The notes under the pieces were generated by a model. It was not told the origin of the DNA. It made no database searches and saw nothing but the letters and a program-made list of their open reading frames with translations. This document shows positions 31,951 to 40,500 of a stretch of DNA of 64,000 nucleotides, in pieces; position 1 is the first letter of the stretch; every line of letters begins with the position of its first letter. Origin of the DNA: JANRLJ01 sp033762735 (GTDB taxonomy: Bacteria > Chloroflexota > Anaerolineae > Aggregatilineales > Phototrophicaceae). The stretch spans positions 21,358-85,357 of the forward strand of contig JANRLJ010000217.1 in the NCBI GenBank assembly GCA_033762735.1. The letters are read 5' to 3'. Made by a program: the position numbers and the translations under genes.

Positions 31951-33135
31951 CTATGCCTTCTTCTTCGCCAGAACTTCGCCGAAAATCCCAGTCGGGCGGA
32001 AGATCAGGATCAGCACCAGCATCCCAAAGGCAACAATATCTTCAAGCTGCTGGGGAATACCCAGCAGTGCGGGCGCGACCGACTCGATCACACCCAGGAA
32101 CACCCCCCCTGCCATCGCGCCGGGGATGTTGCCAATGCCACCGAGCACAGCGGCGGTAAAGGCTTTAATGCCAAACGTGAAGCCCATACCCGGCGTGGCA
32201 CGTCCATCATAGAGCGCGAACAGCACGCCCGCTGCCCCGGCCAGCGCCGCACCCAGGACAAAGGTTGTGACGATTACACGATCCACATTCACGCCCATCA
32301 GCGATGCCGTATTTTTGTCTTCGGCCACCGCCCGCATCGCCTTACCGATTTTGGTGCGCTTGACGATCAGCCACAGGCCGCCCATCAACGCCAGCGCCAG
32401 AAAGAAGATGATGAACACCAGCGGGCGGATGGTCAGCTCAAGCCCCAGAAACCGTACATCATAAATGCCCGCGATCAGATCGACCGGGACACAGGTTTGC
32501 ACATCATTGACGATCTCGCACTCGCCCCGTGTACCGGGGACATTCAGATAGAGATCGGGGTAAACACGGGGAGAACCGCCGAAAAGGCGCAGGAAAAGCT
32601 GCTGGATGAAAATCGATGCGCCAATCGCCGTAATCAGCGGAACCAGGCGCGGGGCGCTGCGCAGGGGACGATAGGCAATTCGTTCCAGCAGAACAGCAAC
32701 GACTACAGAAGCCCCCATGCCGACCAGCAGCGTGATGAGCAGAACCAGCAGCGGTACAGTTTGCAGCCAACCCGCTTCCACCATCCCATAGGCGGCGAAA
32801 AAGCCAATATACGCCCCGGCCATAAATACTTCGCCGTGTGCGAAGTTAATCATGCCGAGGATGCCGTACACCAGCGTATAACCGAGCGCGACCAGCGCAT
32901 AGATGCTGCCCTGCGCCAGCCCGAAAGTCAGCCGCCGGATGTACTGCGAAAGGACAAATCCCTCACTGGTGATAGTATTGATTGCGGATAAAAGCAGCAG
33001 CAGTAAAAAAATCCCTCCGGCAGCATACAGAATGACCTGTATCGGATCATTGATCAGCGTTCGTCGGATTCGTCGAAAGGCTGGCCGAATGGGGGAAGCA
33101 TTTTGTGGTGAGATCGAGGGAACGTCCGAGGCCAT
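31951..33135 (-). CDS. livH: branched-chain amino acid ABC importer permease LivH
   Basis: Inner-membrane permease. The 394-residue protein, starting MASDVPSI, has LTFGLAQGSIYALVALGYTLVYGILGMINFAHGE in the classic LivH position, cited by ALVALGYTLVYG and INFAHGE, and the C-terminal KAFTAAVLGGIGNIPGA loop. A GTG at 33186 is an alternative start but falls inside a stable hairpin, so it is not used. Residues 1-35 are a soluble N-terminal extension, and a periplasmic insertion with two Cys pairs (GECEIVNDVQTC) lies near 190. It is second in the operon after livJ. Confidence 0.92.
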   Translation of the reverse strand: MASDVPSISPQNASPIRPAFRRIRRTLINDPIQVILYAAGGIFLLLLLLSAINTITSEGFVLSQYIRRLTFGLAQGSIYALVALGYTLVYGILGMINFAHGEVFMAGAYIGFFAAYGMVEAGWLQTVPLLVLLITLLVGMGASVVVAVLLERIAYRPLRSAPRLVPLITAIGASIFIQQLFLRLFGGSPRVYPDLYLNVPGTRGECEIVNDVQTCVPVDLIAGIYDVRFLGLELTIRPLVFIIFFLALALMGGLWLIVKRTKIGKAMRAVAEDKNTASLMGVNVDRVIVTTFVLGAALAGAAGVLFALYDGRATPGMGFTFGIKAFTAAVLGGIGNIPGAMAGGVFLGVIESVAPALLGIPQQLEDIVAFGMLVLILIFRPTGIFGEVLAKKKA

Positions 33136-33169
33136 AAAGCGTCCAATCTGATGTTTCTGACTTGTGAAA

Positions 33170-33199
33170 CCGGGGGTGGAGTTCACCCCCCACCCCCGG
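33170..33199 (-). promoter_or_regulatory. intercistronic hairpin between livJ and livH
   Basis: CCGGGGGTGG at 33170-33179 pairs with CCACCCCCGG at 33190-33199 (10 bp, 10-nt loop), with no T-run after it on the minus strand. Such hairpins after a binding-protein gene usually stabilise its message or partly terminate transcription, giving more binding protein than permease. Confidence 0.6.
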
Positions 33200-33229
33200 C
33201 TGCGTAAAGACTAAACCACTTGCGTTATG

Positions 33230-34444
33230 TTACTCGGCTTCGGCCACTTCAAGACGCTCGTAAGCCCCATCGGTCACCTGGAAGAAACCGATACCACCCG
33301 TCGCGCAGTCGCCCGAACCGTTGCAGGACAGAACGCCGGACAGACCTTCGAAGGGTTCTTCCGCACCAAACGAACGGATGAACTCGGCCAGTTCCGCACG
33401 GTTGATGACCAGGTTGCCGTCATCGTCCAGCGTACCCACCGCTTCGATGGCGTCTAGGATGATGTTGGCTGCGTCATACGAGTAGGTGTTGAACGCGGCA
33501 GTGGGTTCCAGGCCATAGGTGTCGATGTAGCGCTGGGTGAATTCTTCCACCGCTTCGCTCTGAGGAGCCACTGGCGACGAGGCGTACACGCCTTCGGCTG
33601 CATCACCCGCCAGGTTCACCAGTTCAGGTGTATTGATGCCGTCCGCACCCATGAAGTCCACATCTTCCAGACCCACTTCGGCGCGTTGTTCGATCAGGCG
33701 AGCGGCTTCCGCCGGGAACCCGCCGAAGTAGATCAGTTCCGGTTCTTCCGCGGCTACGCTTTCCAGCAGGCTGCGGAAATCGGTATCGCCGACCGTGACC
33801 GAGTCTGCGAAGACCACTTCGCCACCCAGTTCCGTGAAGGCTTCTGACAGCACGTTCACGAGGCTTTCGCCATAGGGGCTTCCGTCATGGACGGTGGCAA
33901 TCGAAGTGTAGCCCAGTTCATTGTAGATGAACTCGGCAGCCGCCGCGCCCTGGAGCGAGTCGTTGGGCGTGGTGCGGTTGAAGCTGGCGAACCCGGTGTC
34001 TTCCGCGGTCAGGTCTGGTGCGGTGCAGCTTGAACTAATCATGCTGTAACCGGCTTCATCGAAGATCGGGCCAGCCGCGCGGCAGGCGCTGGAGCAGGTT
34101 GGGCCAACGACGGCGACAATCGATGGTTCAGAGACGAAGCGGTTCGCCACGGCCTGGCCGCCTTCCGCAGAGCACTGGTCGTCCTGGATGTCCAGGGTCA
34201 CAGCAAATTCTTCTTCTTCAATTGTGACCACCGGGCGATCTTCCAGCGCCAGTTCGACACCGCGCGTAATGTCATCACCCAGCGGGACCAGCCCTTCGCC
34301 GGAGAGAATGGTCGCCAGACCGATGACCACATCATCACCCGACTCAACAATCACGTCTTCTCCGTCCTGCGCCATCACGCTGGAGGTCATCACAACCGCC
34401 ACCAGCAGGAGCACCAGGAACAAGGACACTCTGTTTTTTAACAT
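33230..34444 (-). CDS. livJ: branched-chain amino acid-binding protein LivJ
   Basis: Extracellular solute-binding subunit of the liv importer. The 404-residue form starts MLKNRVSLF with AGGAGA 8 nt upstream; an upstream in-frame start lacks this. Residues 1-25 are a signal peptide ending in VMAQ, without a lipobox Cys. The mature protein has the type I periplasmic-binding pattern: IGLATILSGEG near the start, VGPTCSSACRAAGPIFDEAG, and YSYDAANIILDAIEA near residue 330. It contains several Cys pairs likely to form disulfides. It is first in the operon livJHMGF and has its own promoter at 34508-34535. Confidence 0.93.
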   Translation of the reverse strand: MLKNRVSLFLVLLLVAVVMTSSVMAQDGEDVIVESGDDVVIGLATILSGEGLVPLGDDITRGVELALEDRPVVTIEEEEFAVTLDIQDDQCSAEGGQAVANRFVSEPSIVAVVGPTCSSACRAAGPIFDEAGYSMISSSCTAPDLTAEDTGFASFNRTTPNDSLQGAAAAEFIYNELGYTSIATVHDGSPYGESLVNVLSEAFTELGGEVVFADSVTVGDTDFRSLLESVAAEEPELIYFGGFPAEAARLIEQRAEVGLEDVDFMGADGINTPELVNLAGDAAEGVYASSPVAPQSEAVEEFTQRYIDTYGLEPTAAFNTYSYDAANIILDAIEAVGTLDDDGNLVINRAELAEFIRSFGAEEPFEGLSGVLSCNGSGDCATGGIGFFQVTDGAYERLEVAEAE

Positions 34445-34507
34445 CTTTTTTCTCCTATCATATGTGGAGGCTTTAAAGAGCGTGTTAAACCCCACGCCAG
34501 GTACGGA

Positions 34508-34535
34508 ATTTTAAGGCGTTCACCGGGAAATTCAA
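34508..34535 (-). promoter_or_regulatory. promoter of the liv operon
   Basis: On the minus strand TTGAAT (34535-34530) and TAAAAT (34513-34508) are spaced by 16 bp, about 63 nt before the livJ start. Confidence 0.6.
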
Positions 34536-34584
34536 GAACTCTTATTTCCCTATCATGGAAGGTTCAGGTCATACAGGATAACGG

Positions 34585-35418
34585 ATGCAACGATTTCGGC
34601 TTTCTGGCAGGCAGATCACTACGTTTGCAGCGCTGCTTTTTCTGCTGCTTATACACATTCCCCCGCACACCCTTATCATCGCGCAGCAGGCCTCTCCCTT
34701 CCTCACACCCCAACCCGACGGTACACTGCGCCGGATTCGGGTGCCTGTGCTGATGTATCACTATGTGAGTCCCCTGCCCCCCCAGGCGGACGATGTGCGC
34801 ATTGGGTTGACTGTCTCGCCAGAGACGTTTCGCACCCACCTGCTCTATCTGCAAGCGGAAGGCTATACGACGATCTCACTGTATGACCTGCACACGGCCC
34901 TGCTGACCGGGGAGCCGCTCCCCCCGAAGCCAATTGTGCTGACGTTCGATGACGGGCATATCGATCATTACGTCACTGTCTTTCCCCTGCTGCGCGAATT
35001 TGGCTTCACGGGTACGTTCTTCATCATCACAGGCCGTGCTGATGCGGGCGACCCGGCCTATGTAAGCTGGGCACAGATTGCCGAAATGGCAGCAGCGGGC
35101 ATGAGCATGGAAGCCCATACCAAACGCCACATGGACTTGCGCCAGCGCGATTATAATTTTCTGGTTTATGAAATTCTGGGAAGTATTGAAAGTCTGCAAG
35201 CCCACACCGGACAGCCCACCACCATGTTTGCCTACCCTGCCGGGCGCTACGATGATGCGACACTGGCCGTGTTGGAGTCACTCAATGTATGGCGGGCGGT
35301 GACAACCGAGCCGGGAACAGCGCACACCACCGATAACCGGCTGCAGGTGCCTCGCCTGCGAATCACAGGGGAAATGAGCGCGGCTGGACTGGCAGGTCTG
35401 CTGAACTCCAATCGCTAG
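34585..35418 (+). CDS. secreted polysaccharide deacetylase (NodB homology)
   Basis: Predicted extracellular carbohydrate esterase family 4 enzyme that removes acetyl groups from N-acetylglucosamine polymers such as peptidoglycan. The 277-residue protein has an N-terminal hydrophobic segment (about 10-30) acting as signal or anchor, then VPVLMYHYVS near 53-62, the metal/catalytic motif LTFDDGH near 118-124, and the metal-binding His pair in EAHTKRHMDL near 175. FAYPAGRYD near 214 is the arginine motif. The ATG at 34585 follows AGGAT. It is a single-gene unit divergent from livJ. Confidence 0.9.
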   Translation: MQRFRLSGRQITTFAALLFLLLIHIPPHTLIIAQQASPFLTPQPDGTLRRIRVPVLMYHYVSPLPPQADDVRIGLTVSPETFRTHLLYLQAEGYTTISLYDLHTALLTGEPLPPKPIVLTFDDGHIDHYVTVFPLLREFGFTGTFFIITGRADAGDPAYVSWAQIAEMAAAGMSMEAHTKRHMDLRQRDYNFLVYEILGSIESLQAHTGQPTTMFAYPAGRYDDATLAVLESLNVWRAVTTEPGTAHTTDNRLQVPRLRITGEMSAAGLAGLLNSNR

Positions 35419-35427
35419 AAACAAAAA

Positions 35428-35448
35428 GGGGGAACGACACCGTTCCCC
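35428..35448 (-). terminator. terminator between convergent genes
   Basis: GGGGAACG at 35429-35436 pairs with CGTTCCCC at 35441-35448 with a 4-nt loop. On the minus strand it is followed by TTTTTGTTTC, so it ends the 79-residue membrane protein transcript. Confidence 0.85.
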
Positions 35449-35467
35449 GCTGCTCTACATTCAGGCT

Positions 35468-35707
35468 TTAGTTCGGCCAGATTTTGGCGTCCAGAAAGTA
35501 GTCCAGAATGGTCATGAACATCAGCCCCAGCGGAACCATCGTCACCAGAAAATACATGCGCCCATACTTGGCAATGCTGACCGCTTCTGCATTCGGGTCA
35601 GGGCTGACGGCGGGCAGAAAGAAGGTGATGATGAGCCAGCTCACCACAAAGCCGAGCGCCATGCCTACAATCCACGCGATGGCCCGACGCACAAACAAAG
35701 AAGACAT
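35468..35707 (-). CDS. small two-helix membrane protein, function unknown
   Basis: A 79-residue protein starting MSSLFVRRAIAW. Two hydrophobic segments lie near residues 8-30 and 49-68, with a Pro/Asp-containing hinge (PAVSPDPNAE) between them and a C-terminus DAKIWPN. The longer frame upstream is not used because a strong divergent promoter pair lies inside it and GGAAGG precedes this ATG. It has its own promoter and terminator, which supports a real gene. I do not recognise a family. Confidence 0.7.
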   Translation of the reverse strand: MSSLFVRRAIAWIVGMALGFVVSWLIITFFLPAVSPDPNAEAVSIAKYGRMYFLVTMVPLGLMFMTILDYFLDAKIWPN

Positions 35708-35751
35708 AACCGCAAAACCTTCCGCTACAACATTCGTATTCAGTTGTGAAT

Positions 35752-35781
35752 ATTTTAACGTGTGGCTGACCATTGATGCAA
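35752..35781 (-). promoter_or_regulatory. promoter of the small membrane protein gene
   Basis: On the minus strand TTGCAT (35781-35776) and TAAAAT (35757-35752) are spaced by 18 bp, 45 nt before the start at 35707. Confidence 0.55.
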
Positions 35782-35830
35782 GAGATGGGTGCGAAGATTG
35801 AACTTTTCCACCCTGAACACGTTCTAAAGG

Positions 35831-35859
35831 TTGTCGCACTATGAAAAGAACGTTAAAAT
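35831..35859 (+). promoter_or_regulatory. promoter of the oxoamine synthase gene
   Basis: TTGTCG at 35831-35836 and TAAAAT at 35854-35859 are spaced by 17 bp. The leader to the GTG start would be about 220 nt. Confidence 0.45.
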
Positions 35860-36086
35860 GAGCCGCATAATTAGTGAGAGATGGTTGTGTTGACCGCAAC
35901 ACTGGTTCAGTGTGAAATTGTGCGCCCAGGTTTCAACACGTCCTGGTCTTTCCAACACAGATTTAAAACAGAAGCCACATCGCTTTCGCCCGATACGTGT
36001 TGTATTGGTATTGATGAACATGTGGGCATTCTCATCGCCCTTCGCGATGACCTCAATGGTAAGGTAAGCCTGTAGGAGCACATTCT

Positions 36087-37298
36087 GTGGCAGACATTTT
36101 CCAAAAAGCAGTCAATTTCACGCAGGCGAAGGAAGCCATTGCGATGGGGATTTATCCCTACTTCCGCGCTTTAAGCGATTCAGAAGGCACAACGGCCATT
36201 TTTGAAGGCAAAGAAGTCGTGATGATCGGCTCTAACAACTATCTGGGGCTAACGACCGATCCCCGTGTACGCGCCGCTGCGGCGGAAGCGCTTGAACGCT
36301 ACGGCACCAGCGTTACCGGATCCCGCTTCCTGAATGGAACGCTCGAACTGCATCTGGAACTGGATCGTCGGCTGGCGAAGTTCGTAGACAAAGAAGCCGC
36401 CCTCGTCTTCCCCACCGGGTATCAGACCAACGTTGGTACGATCAGCGCCCTTGTGGGCAAGGGCGATTACGTCATCATCGACAAGGACGCCCATGCCTGC
36501 ATCGTGGATGGCTGCCTCATGTCACGCGGCGAAATGAAACGCTTCCGCCACAATGACCTGAACAGCCTGGAGCAAATTCTGGAAAAACTTCCGGCAGATG
36601 CAGGTAAGCTGGTAATCGTTGATGGCGTTTACAGCATGGGCGGCGATATTGCTCCCCTGCCTGAAGTTGTGGAACTGTGCAAGCGCTATGGTGCTCGCAT
36701 GATGGTCGATGACGCGCACGGAATTGGCGTGACGGGCAAGGGTCGCGGGACAGCCGCGCACTTTGACCTGACCGACCAGGTCGATCTCATCATGGGAACG
36801 TTTAGCAAGAGCTTCGCCTCCATTGGTGGTTTTATTGCAGGTGATGCGGACGTTGTGCACTACATCCAGCATCACGCCCGCTCGCTGATCTTCTCTGCTG
36901 CCCTGCCTGCACCCAATGCAGCGGCAGTGCTGAAGGCGCTCGATATTATCGAGAGCGAACCACAGTTGGTGGAAAGCCTGTGGGAAAATGCGGAATATAT
37001 GCGTGCAGGTTTCCGTGCGCTTGGCTATGACATCGGCCCCAGCAACTCGGCCATTATCCCGGTGCTGATCCGCGACGACTACCGCACGGCGCTGGCCTGG
37101 CGGGCGCTGATCGAAGCCGGGGTTTACACCAATCCGGTGATTCCGCCCGCTGTTCCGCCCAACAACAGCCTGCTGCGCACCAGCTACATGGCGACGCACA
37201 AGCGTGAACATCTCGACCGCGCTCTGGAATCGTTCCGAATTGTAGGCGACCAGCTTGATCTGCTCAGCAAATCGGAACAGGTCGAAGTCGCTTCCTGA
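36087..37298 (+). CDS. alpha-oxoamine synthase, serine palmitoyltransferase-like
   Basis: PLP enzyme that condenses an amino acid with an acyl-CoA. The 403-residue protein has GIYPYFRALSDSEGT near residues 22-36, MIGSNNYLGL near 50-59, GSRFLNGTLELH near 76-87, RHND, the DDAHGIG motif near 210 and the PLP Lys241 in GTFSKSFASIGG. The GIYPYFR, MIGSNNYLGL and SRFLNGTLELH strings resemble bacterial serine palmitoyltransferases more than glycine C-acetyltransferase or BioF, suggesting sphingolipid-type base synthesis. The neighbours give no lipid context, so the acyl substrate is uncertain. It starts with GTG preceded by AGGAG. Confidence 0.8.
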   Translation: MADIFQKAVNFTQAKEAIAMGIYPYFRALSDSEGTTAIFEGKEVVMIGSNNYLGLTTDPRVRAAAAEALERYGTSVTGSRFLNGTLELHLELDRRLAKFVDKEAALVFPTGYQTNVGTISALVGKGDYVIIDKDAHACIVDGCLMSRGEMKRFRHNDLNSLEQILEKLPADAGKLVIVDGVYSMGGDIAPLPEVVELCKRYGARMMVDDAHGIGVTGKGRGTAAHFDLTDQVDLIMGTFSKSFASIGGFIAGDADVVHYIQHHARSLIFSAALPAPNAAAVLKALDIIESEPQLVESLWENAEYMRAGFRALGYDIGPSNSAIIPVLIRDDYRTALAWRALIEAGVYTNPVIPPAVPPNNSLLRTSYMATHKREHLDRALESFRIVGDQLDLLSKSEQVEVAS

Positions 37299-37317
37299 GC
37301 AAGTAACCCTAACAGGA

Positions 37318-37418
37318 TTAGAACTTACGCAGTTTGCCGTTTGTAGGGGTGGGTTTCAAACCCGCCCTTTCAAGACGGTATCTACGAGAAAAACAACCTG
37401 CAAGTGCGTAACTCCTAA
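37318..37418. mobile_element. MITE-like element with terminal inverted repeats
   Basis: A 101-bp non-coding unit between the oxoamine synthase gene and its terminator. Its ends, TTAGAACTTACGCA (37318-37331) and TGCGTAACTCCTAA (37405-37418), are inverted repeats matching at 12 of 14 positions. Inside is a near-perfect palindrome (37345-37369) with arms GGGTGGGTTT and AAACCCGCCC around one base. It carries no frame. No clear target duplication is seen, and no second copy is visible in this window, so the mobile nature is inferred from structure. Confidence 0.5.
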
Positions 37419-37423
37419 AGACA

Positions 37424-37466
37424 AACAAAAAGAGAGGGAATGACTGCCATCCCCTCTCTTTTTTGT
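37424..37466. terminator. bidirectional terminator
   Basis: AAAAAGAGAGGG at 37427-37438 pairs with CCCTCTCTTTTTT from 37452, with a 13-nt loop and T-runs on both strands. It separates the convergent oxoamine synthase and RND permease genes. Confidence 0.85.
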
Positions 37467-37505
37467 TGTAAAGCTGGGGGAGAAGACTGTCTCTCCCCTC
37501 ATCAT

Positions 37506-40500
37506 TTAGTCACCTGCGACGGTCGGTTGTGCCCCGCTCTTGCTGCCGCGCACCCCGACCAGGCCAGCCAGCGCCCGGTGAATCGGGCTGAGCAGCAGAT
37601 AGGCCGCTGGCACGACGATGAGTGTCAGCAGCGTACTGCTGAACATCCCGCCGATCACAACTGTGCCGAGTTCAGAGGCTATAATCGCGCCTTCGGACAG
37701 GCCAATTGCCAGCGGCACGAGCGCGAAGATCGTGGCAATCGAAGTCATCAGAATCGGACGCAGACGCCGTTCACCCGCTTCAATGAGCGCCTCGCGGACG
37801 GGCATATGGCGTTCGATCAGGTTGGCGCGGACGCGGTCGATGAGCACGACCGCATTTGTCACCACCAGACCAAGCAGCATCAGCAGACCAATCAATGCAG
37901 AAATGCCGAGCACGCGGTCGGTCAGCGTCAGCGCGATAGCCGCGCCCACCGGGGCAACTGCCACGCTGAGAATAATCGCCAGCCAATAGATGACCGAGCT
38001 AAACGTCAGGATCATAATCACGATCACGATTGCCAGCGCGATGACAATCGCCAACCCCAGGCTGCGGAAACCTTCGGTTTGCAGTTCGCTCTGGAAGCCC
38101 TGACTGATGCTGATGTTATCGGGCAGGTCGGGCAGCGCTTCAATAGCGGCAATGGCTTCCTGCGTCACACCAATCGTGTTTTCGGTTTCCAGTTCCGCCG
38201 TGTAGGAGACGGCCTGCTGCTGGTTCACGCGGATATACGTGACCGGCCCATCTGCGCCCGCCGCCGCTGCCGCGCTCAGGTTGCTGCTGGCGTTGGTGAT
38301 CCCGTCGATGCTGTTCAACGTTTCAATGATGATCGGGTCAAGACGTTCGAGGTCTTCCTGCCCGCCGGAAACGACCAGCGAGAAGCCACCGAAACCGCTG
38401 TCGCTGAGCGAGGCCGCCGACACGGTAACGTTGCCCTCGCCGAAGATGCGCTCGGCTTCGGCGCGAACCTGCTGTGCGAGTTCATCCAGTTCGCTGCCTT
38501 GCGCTTCCACCCCGACAGTAATGGCTGCTGTGTTCTCGCTCACGCCACCGCCGCTCAGCAGCGACTCAAATGTCAGCCCTGAACCGCCGATAGTCGATTG
38601 CACCGTCGTCAGCGTTTCTTCGGAGATTGTTTCTTCGAGGTAGACTTCCAGTTCTTCCACCAACGCATTGGTTTCGGGAAGGCGTGTTCCGCCGGGCATA
38701 TTGACTGCCACGCTGATCTGCGGTTCGCCGAAGGATGGCAGGAAGGCGAAGGGGCGTCCAGAAAACAGCAATGCGCTGAAGAAAAGCGAGGCAAACGCAA
38801 TCGCAATCACGATCAGGCCATTCACCGGGGAGGCCAGTACCCACCTCAGCGCACGGTCGTAAGGCTTGGTGAGGAACATTTCGCCTTCTTCAATCGCGTC
38901 GCGCTCTCCGAGGAAAAGATACGCCAACACCGGGATAACTGTCACGGCCACGACAAACGAACTGAGCAGCGCGAACGTCACTGCCAGACCGAACGGCAGG
39001 AAGAACGCGCCGATGATGCCGCCCGTCAACCCCAGCGGCAGGAACACCACTACCGTCACCAGTGTCGCGACGAAAATGGCGGTAGAAACGTCGCGCGTGC
39101 CGGTGATGATGGCATCGCGTTTGTTCATCCCGGTCTGCATCTGACGGAAGATGTTTTCCAGCACCACAATCGAGTCATCGACCACACGCCCGACTGCCAC
39201 CGTCAGACCCGACAGCGTCATGATATTGAGCGTAATCTGTTCGGGGAACAACTGCACCAGGAAGCGGAAGAACCCGGAATTTTCCGCCAGTGGCGAAATC
39301 AGGCCGTGCATAAATGGGCTGAACCAGTGCATCAGCGCAAGTGCCGCCATCACCGAAAGGGGCAGACTGATGGCGATAATGATGGTGGCGCGCCAGGATG
39401 GATAAGGCAGATTGCCCGGCCACAGCAGCACGAAAAGACCCGCCGCGATTCCCAGCAGCAGCAGCACACGGATGACCACATCTGCCCGCGCGAAGGCGGC
39501 GCCAACATCGTTGTTGGTCGCGCCCAGGTTGGATACCACCAGCAGCACCATCAGCCCTGCAAAAACGACAATCAGCGCTACCCCGACGATGCGGCGCGGC
39601 GAACGGTTCCACAGGCCGCCGCTCAGGAACACCAGGATACACACGATGGCGAAGACGGCGCCCAGACCGCCTTCCCGTGCCACACCGCTGATTGACTCTT
39701 CGATGAAGCTGGACTGCTCGAAGGCGATGCCGACGGCAATGTCATCATTGGCTGCATCAATTTCGGCCATGATGTCTTCGACCTCGTGGAAGGCAGCGAC
39801 AGTATTGGCCTGGCGCGTTTTGTAAACGGTCAGCAGCAGGCTTGGTGCGCGGTTGGTGCGCGTGACCTGATCGGTAGGCGTGAAGATCGCGCCGGACTCG
39901 GCCAGTTCGCGGATTTCTTCGGGCAAGGTGGCCTTGACCTCGTCAGAGAACAGCACGAGCGCCTCTGGCCGCAGGTCGGTCAGGAAGTTGGGATCGCGTT
40001 CGGCGATGTACGTCACCGCCTCTGGACTCATGTTGCCGATCAACGCCGGGGCAAAGCCGCTGCCCTGCGGATTATCGAACAGGCTGTTGATGAACGCTGC
40101 CGGGGTGCCAATCGCATCGGGGAAGCGGAACAGGTCGAAGGCGTTATCAAGCGCCTGAACCCCCGGCAGGAACGGGACAATCGTCTGCCACTGCGGATTG
40201 AGGGCAGGCGCACTCGGATCGGCAGGGGTTACATCACTGGTATACAGGCTGGCGGCCAGCGTCGCAAAGGCTGATTCCTGTTCACCACTGGCGATGGCCT
40301 GAACTTCAGCAGCAGTGGCTTCATCCAGCGAAGCGATCACATCTTCCGGCAGCGCATTGAGCACGTCTGCGGAGAACTTACGCAGCACGTTCGTATCAAG
40401 GTTGGTATAGAAGTCCGGCTCATTGGATGCAAAATAGGCCAGAATGTCGGGCGTCAGGCTGTCGAACAGGCGAACCTCATAGCCCTCAAAGCCAGCGGGC

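Larger units (their letters stand above)
35752..35859. repeat. 10-bp inverted repeat spanning both divergent promoters
   Basis: ATTTTAACGT at 35752-35761 and ACGTTAAAAT at 35850-35859 are perfect reverse complements 88 bp apart. Each arm covers the -10 box of one of the two divergent promoters, so one factor binding both arms could control both genes. Confidence 0.55.
35708..36086. other. divergent regulatory region, no confident gene
   Basis: This 379-bp stretch holds a divergent promoter pair built around a 10-bp inverted repeat (see the next entries). A 64-codon plus-strand frame at 35881-36075 lies between the plus promoter and the oxoamine synthase gene. That frame has no spaced ribosome site and no recognisable motif, so the part from 35860 to 36086 is best read as a long untranslated leader, with AGGAG at 36074-36078 serving the GTG at 36087. 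Confidence 0.5.

Noticed and set aside
35881..36075. 64-codon frame upstream of the oxoamine synthase gene
   Set aside because: No spaced ribosome site, no motif and atypical composition. It is kept only as a possible leader and not as a gene.
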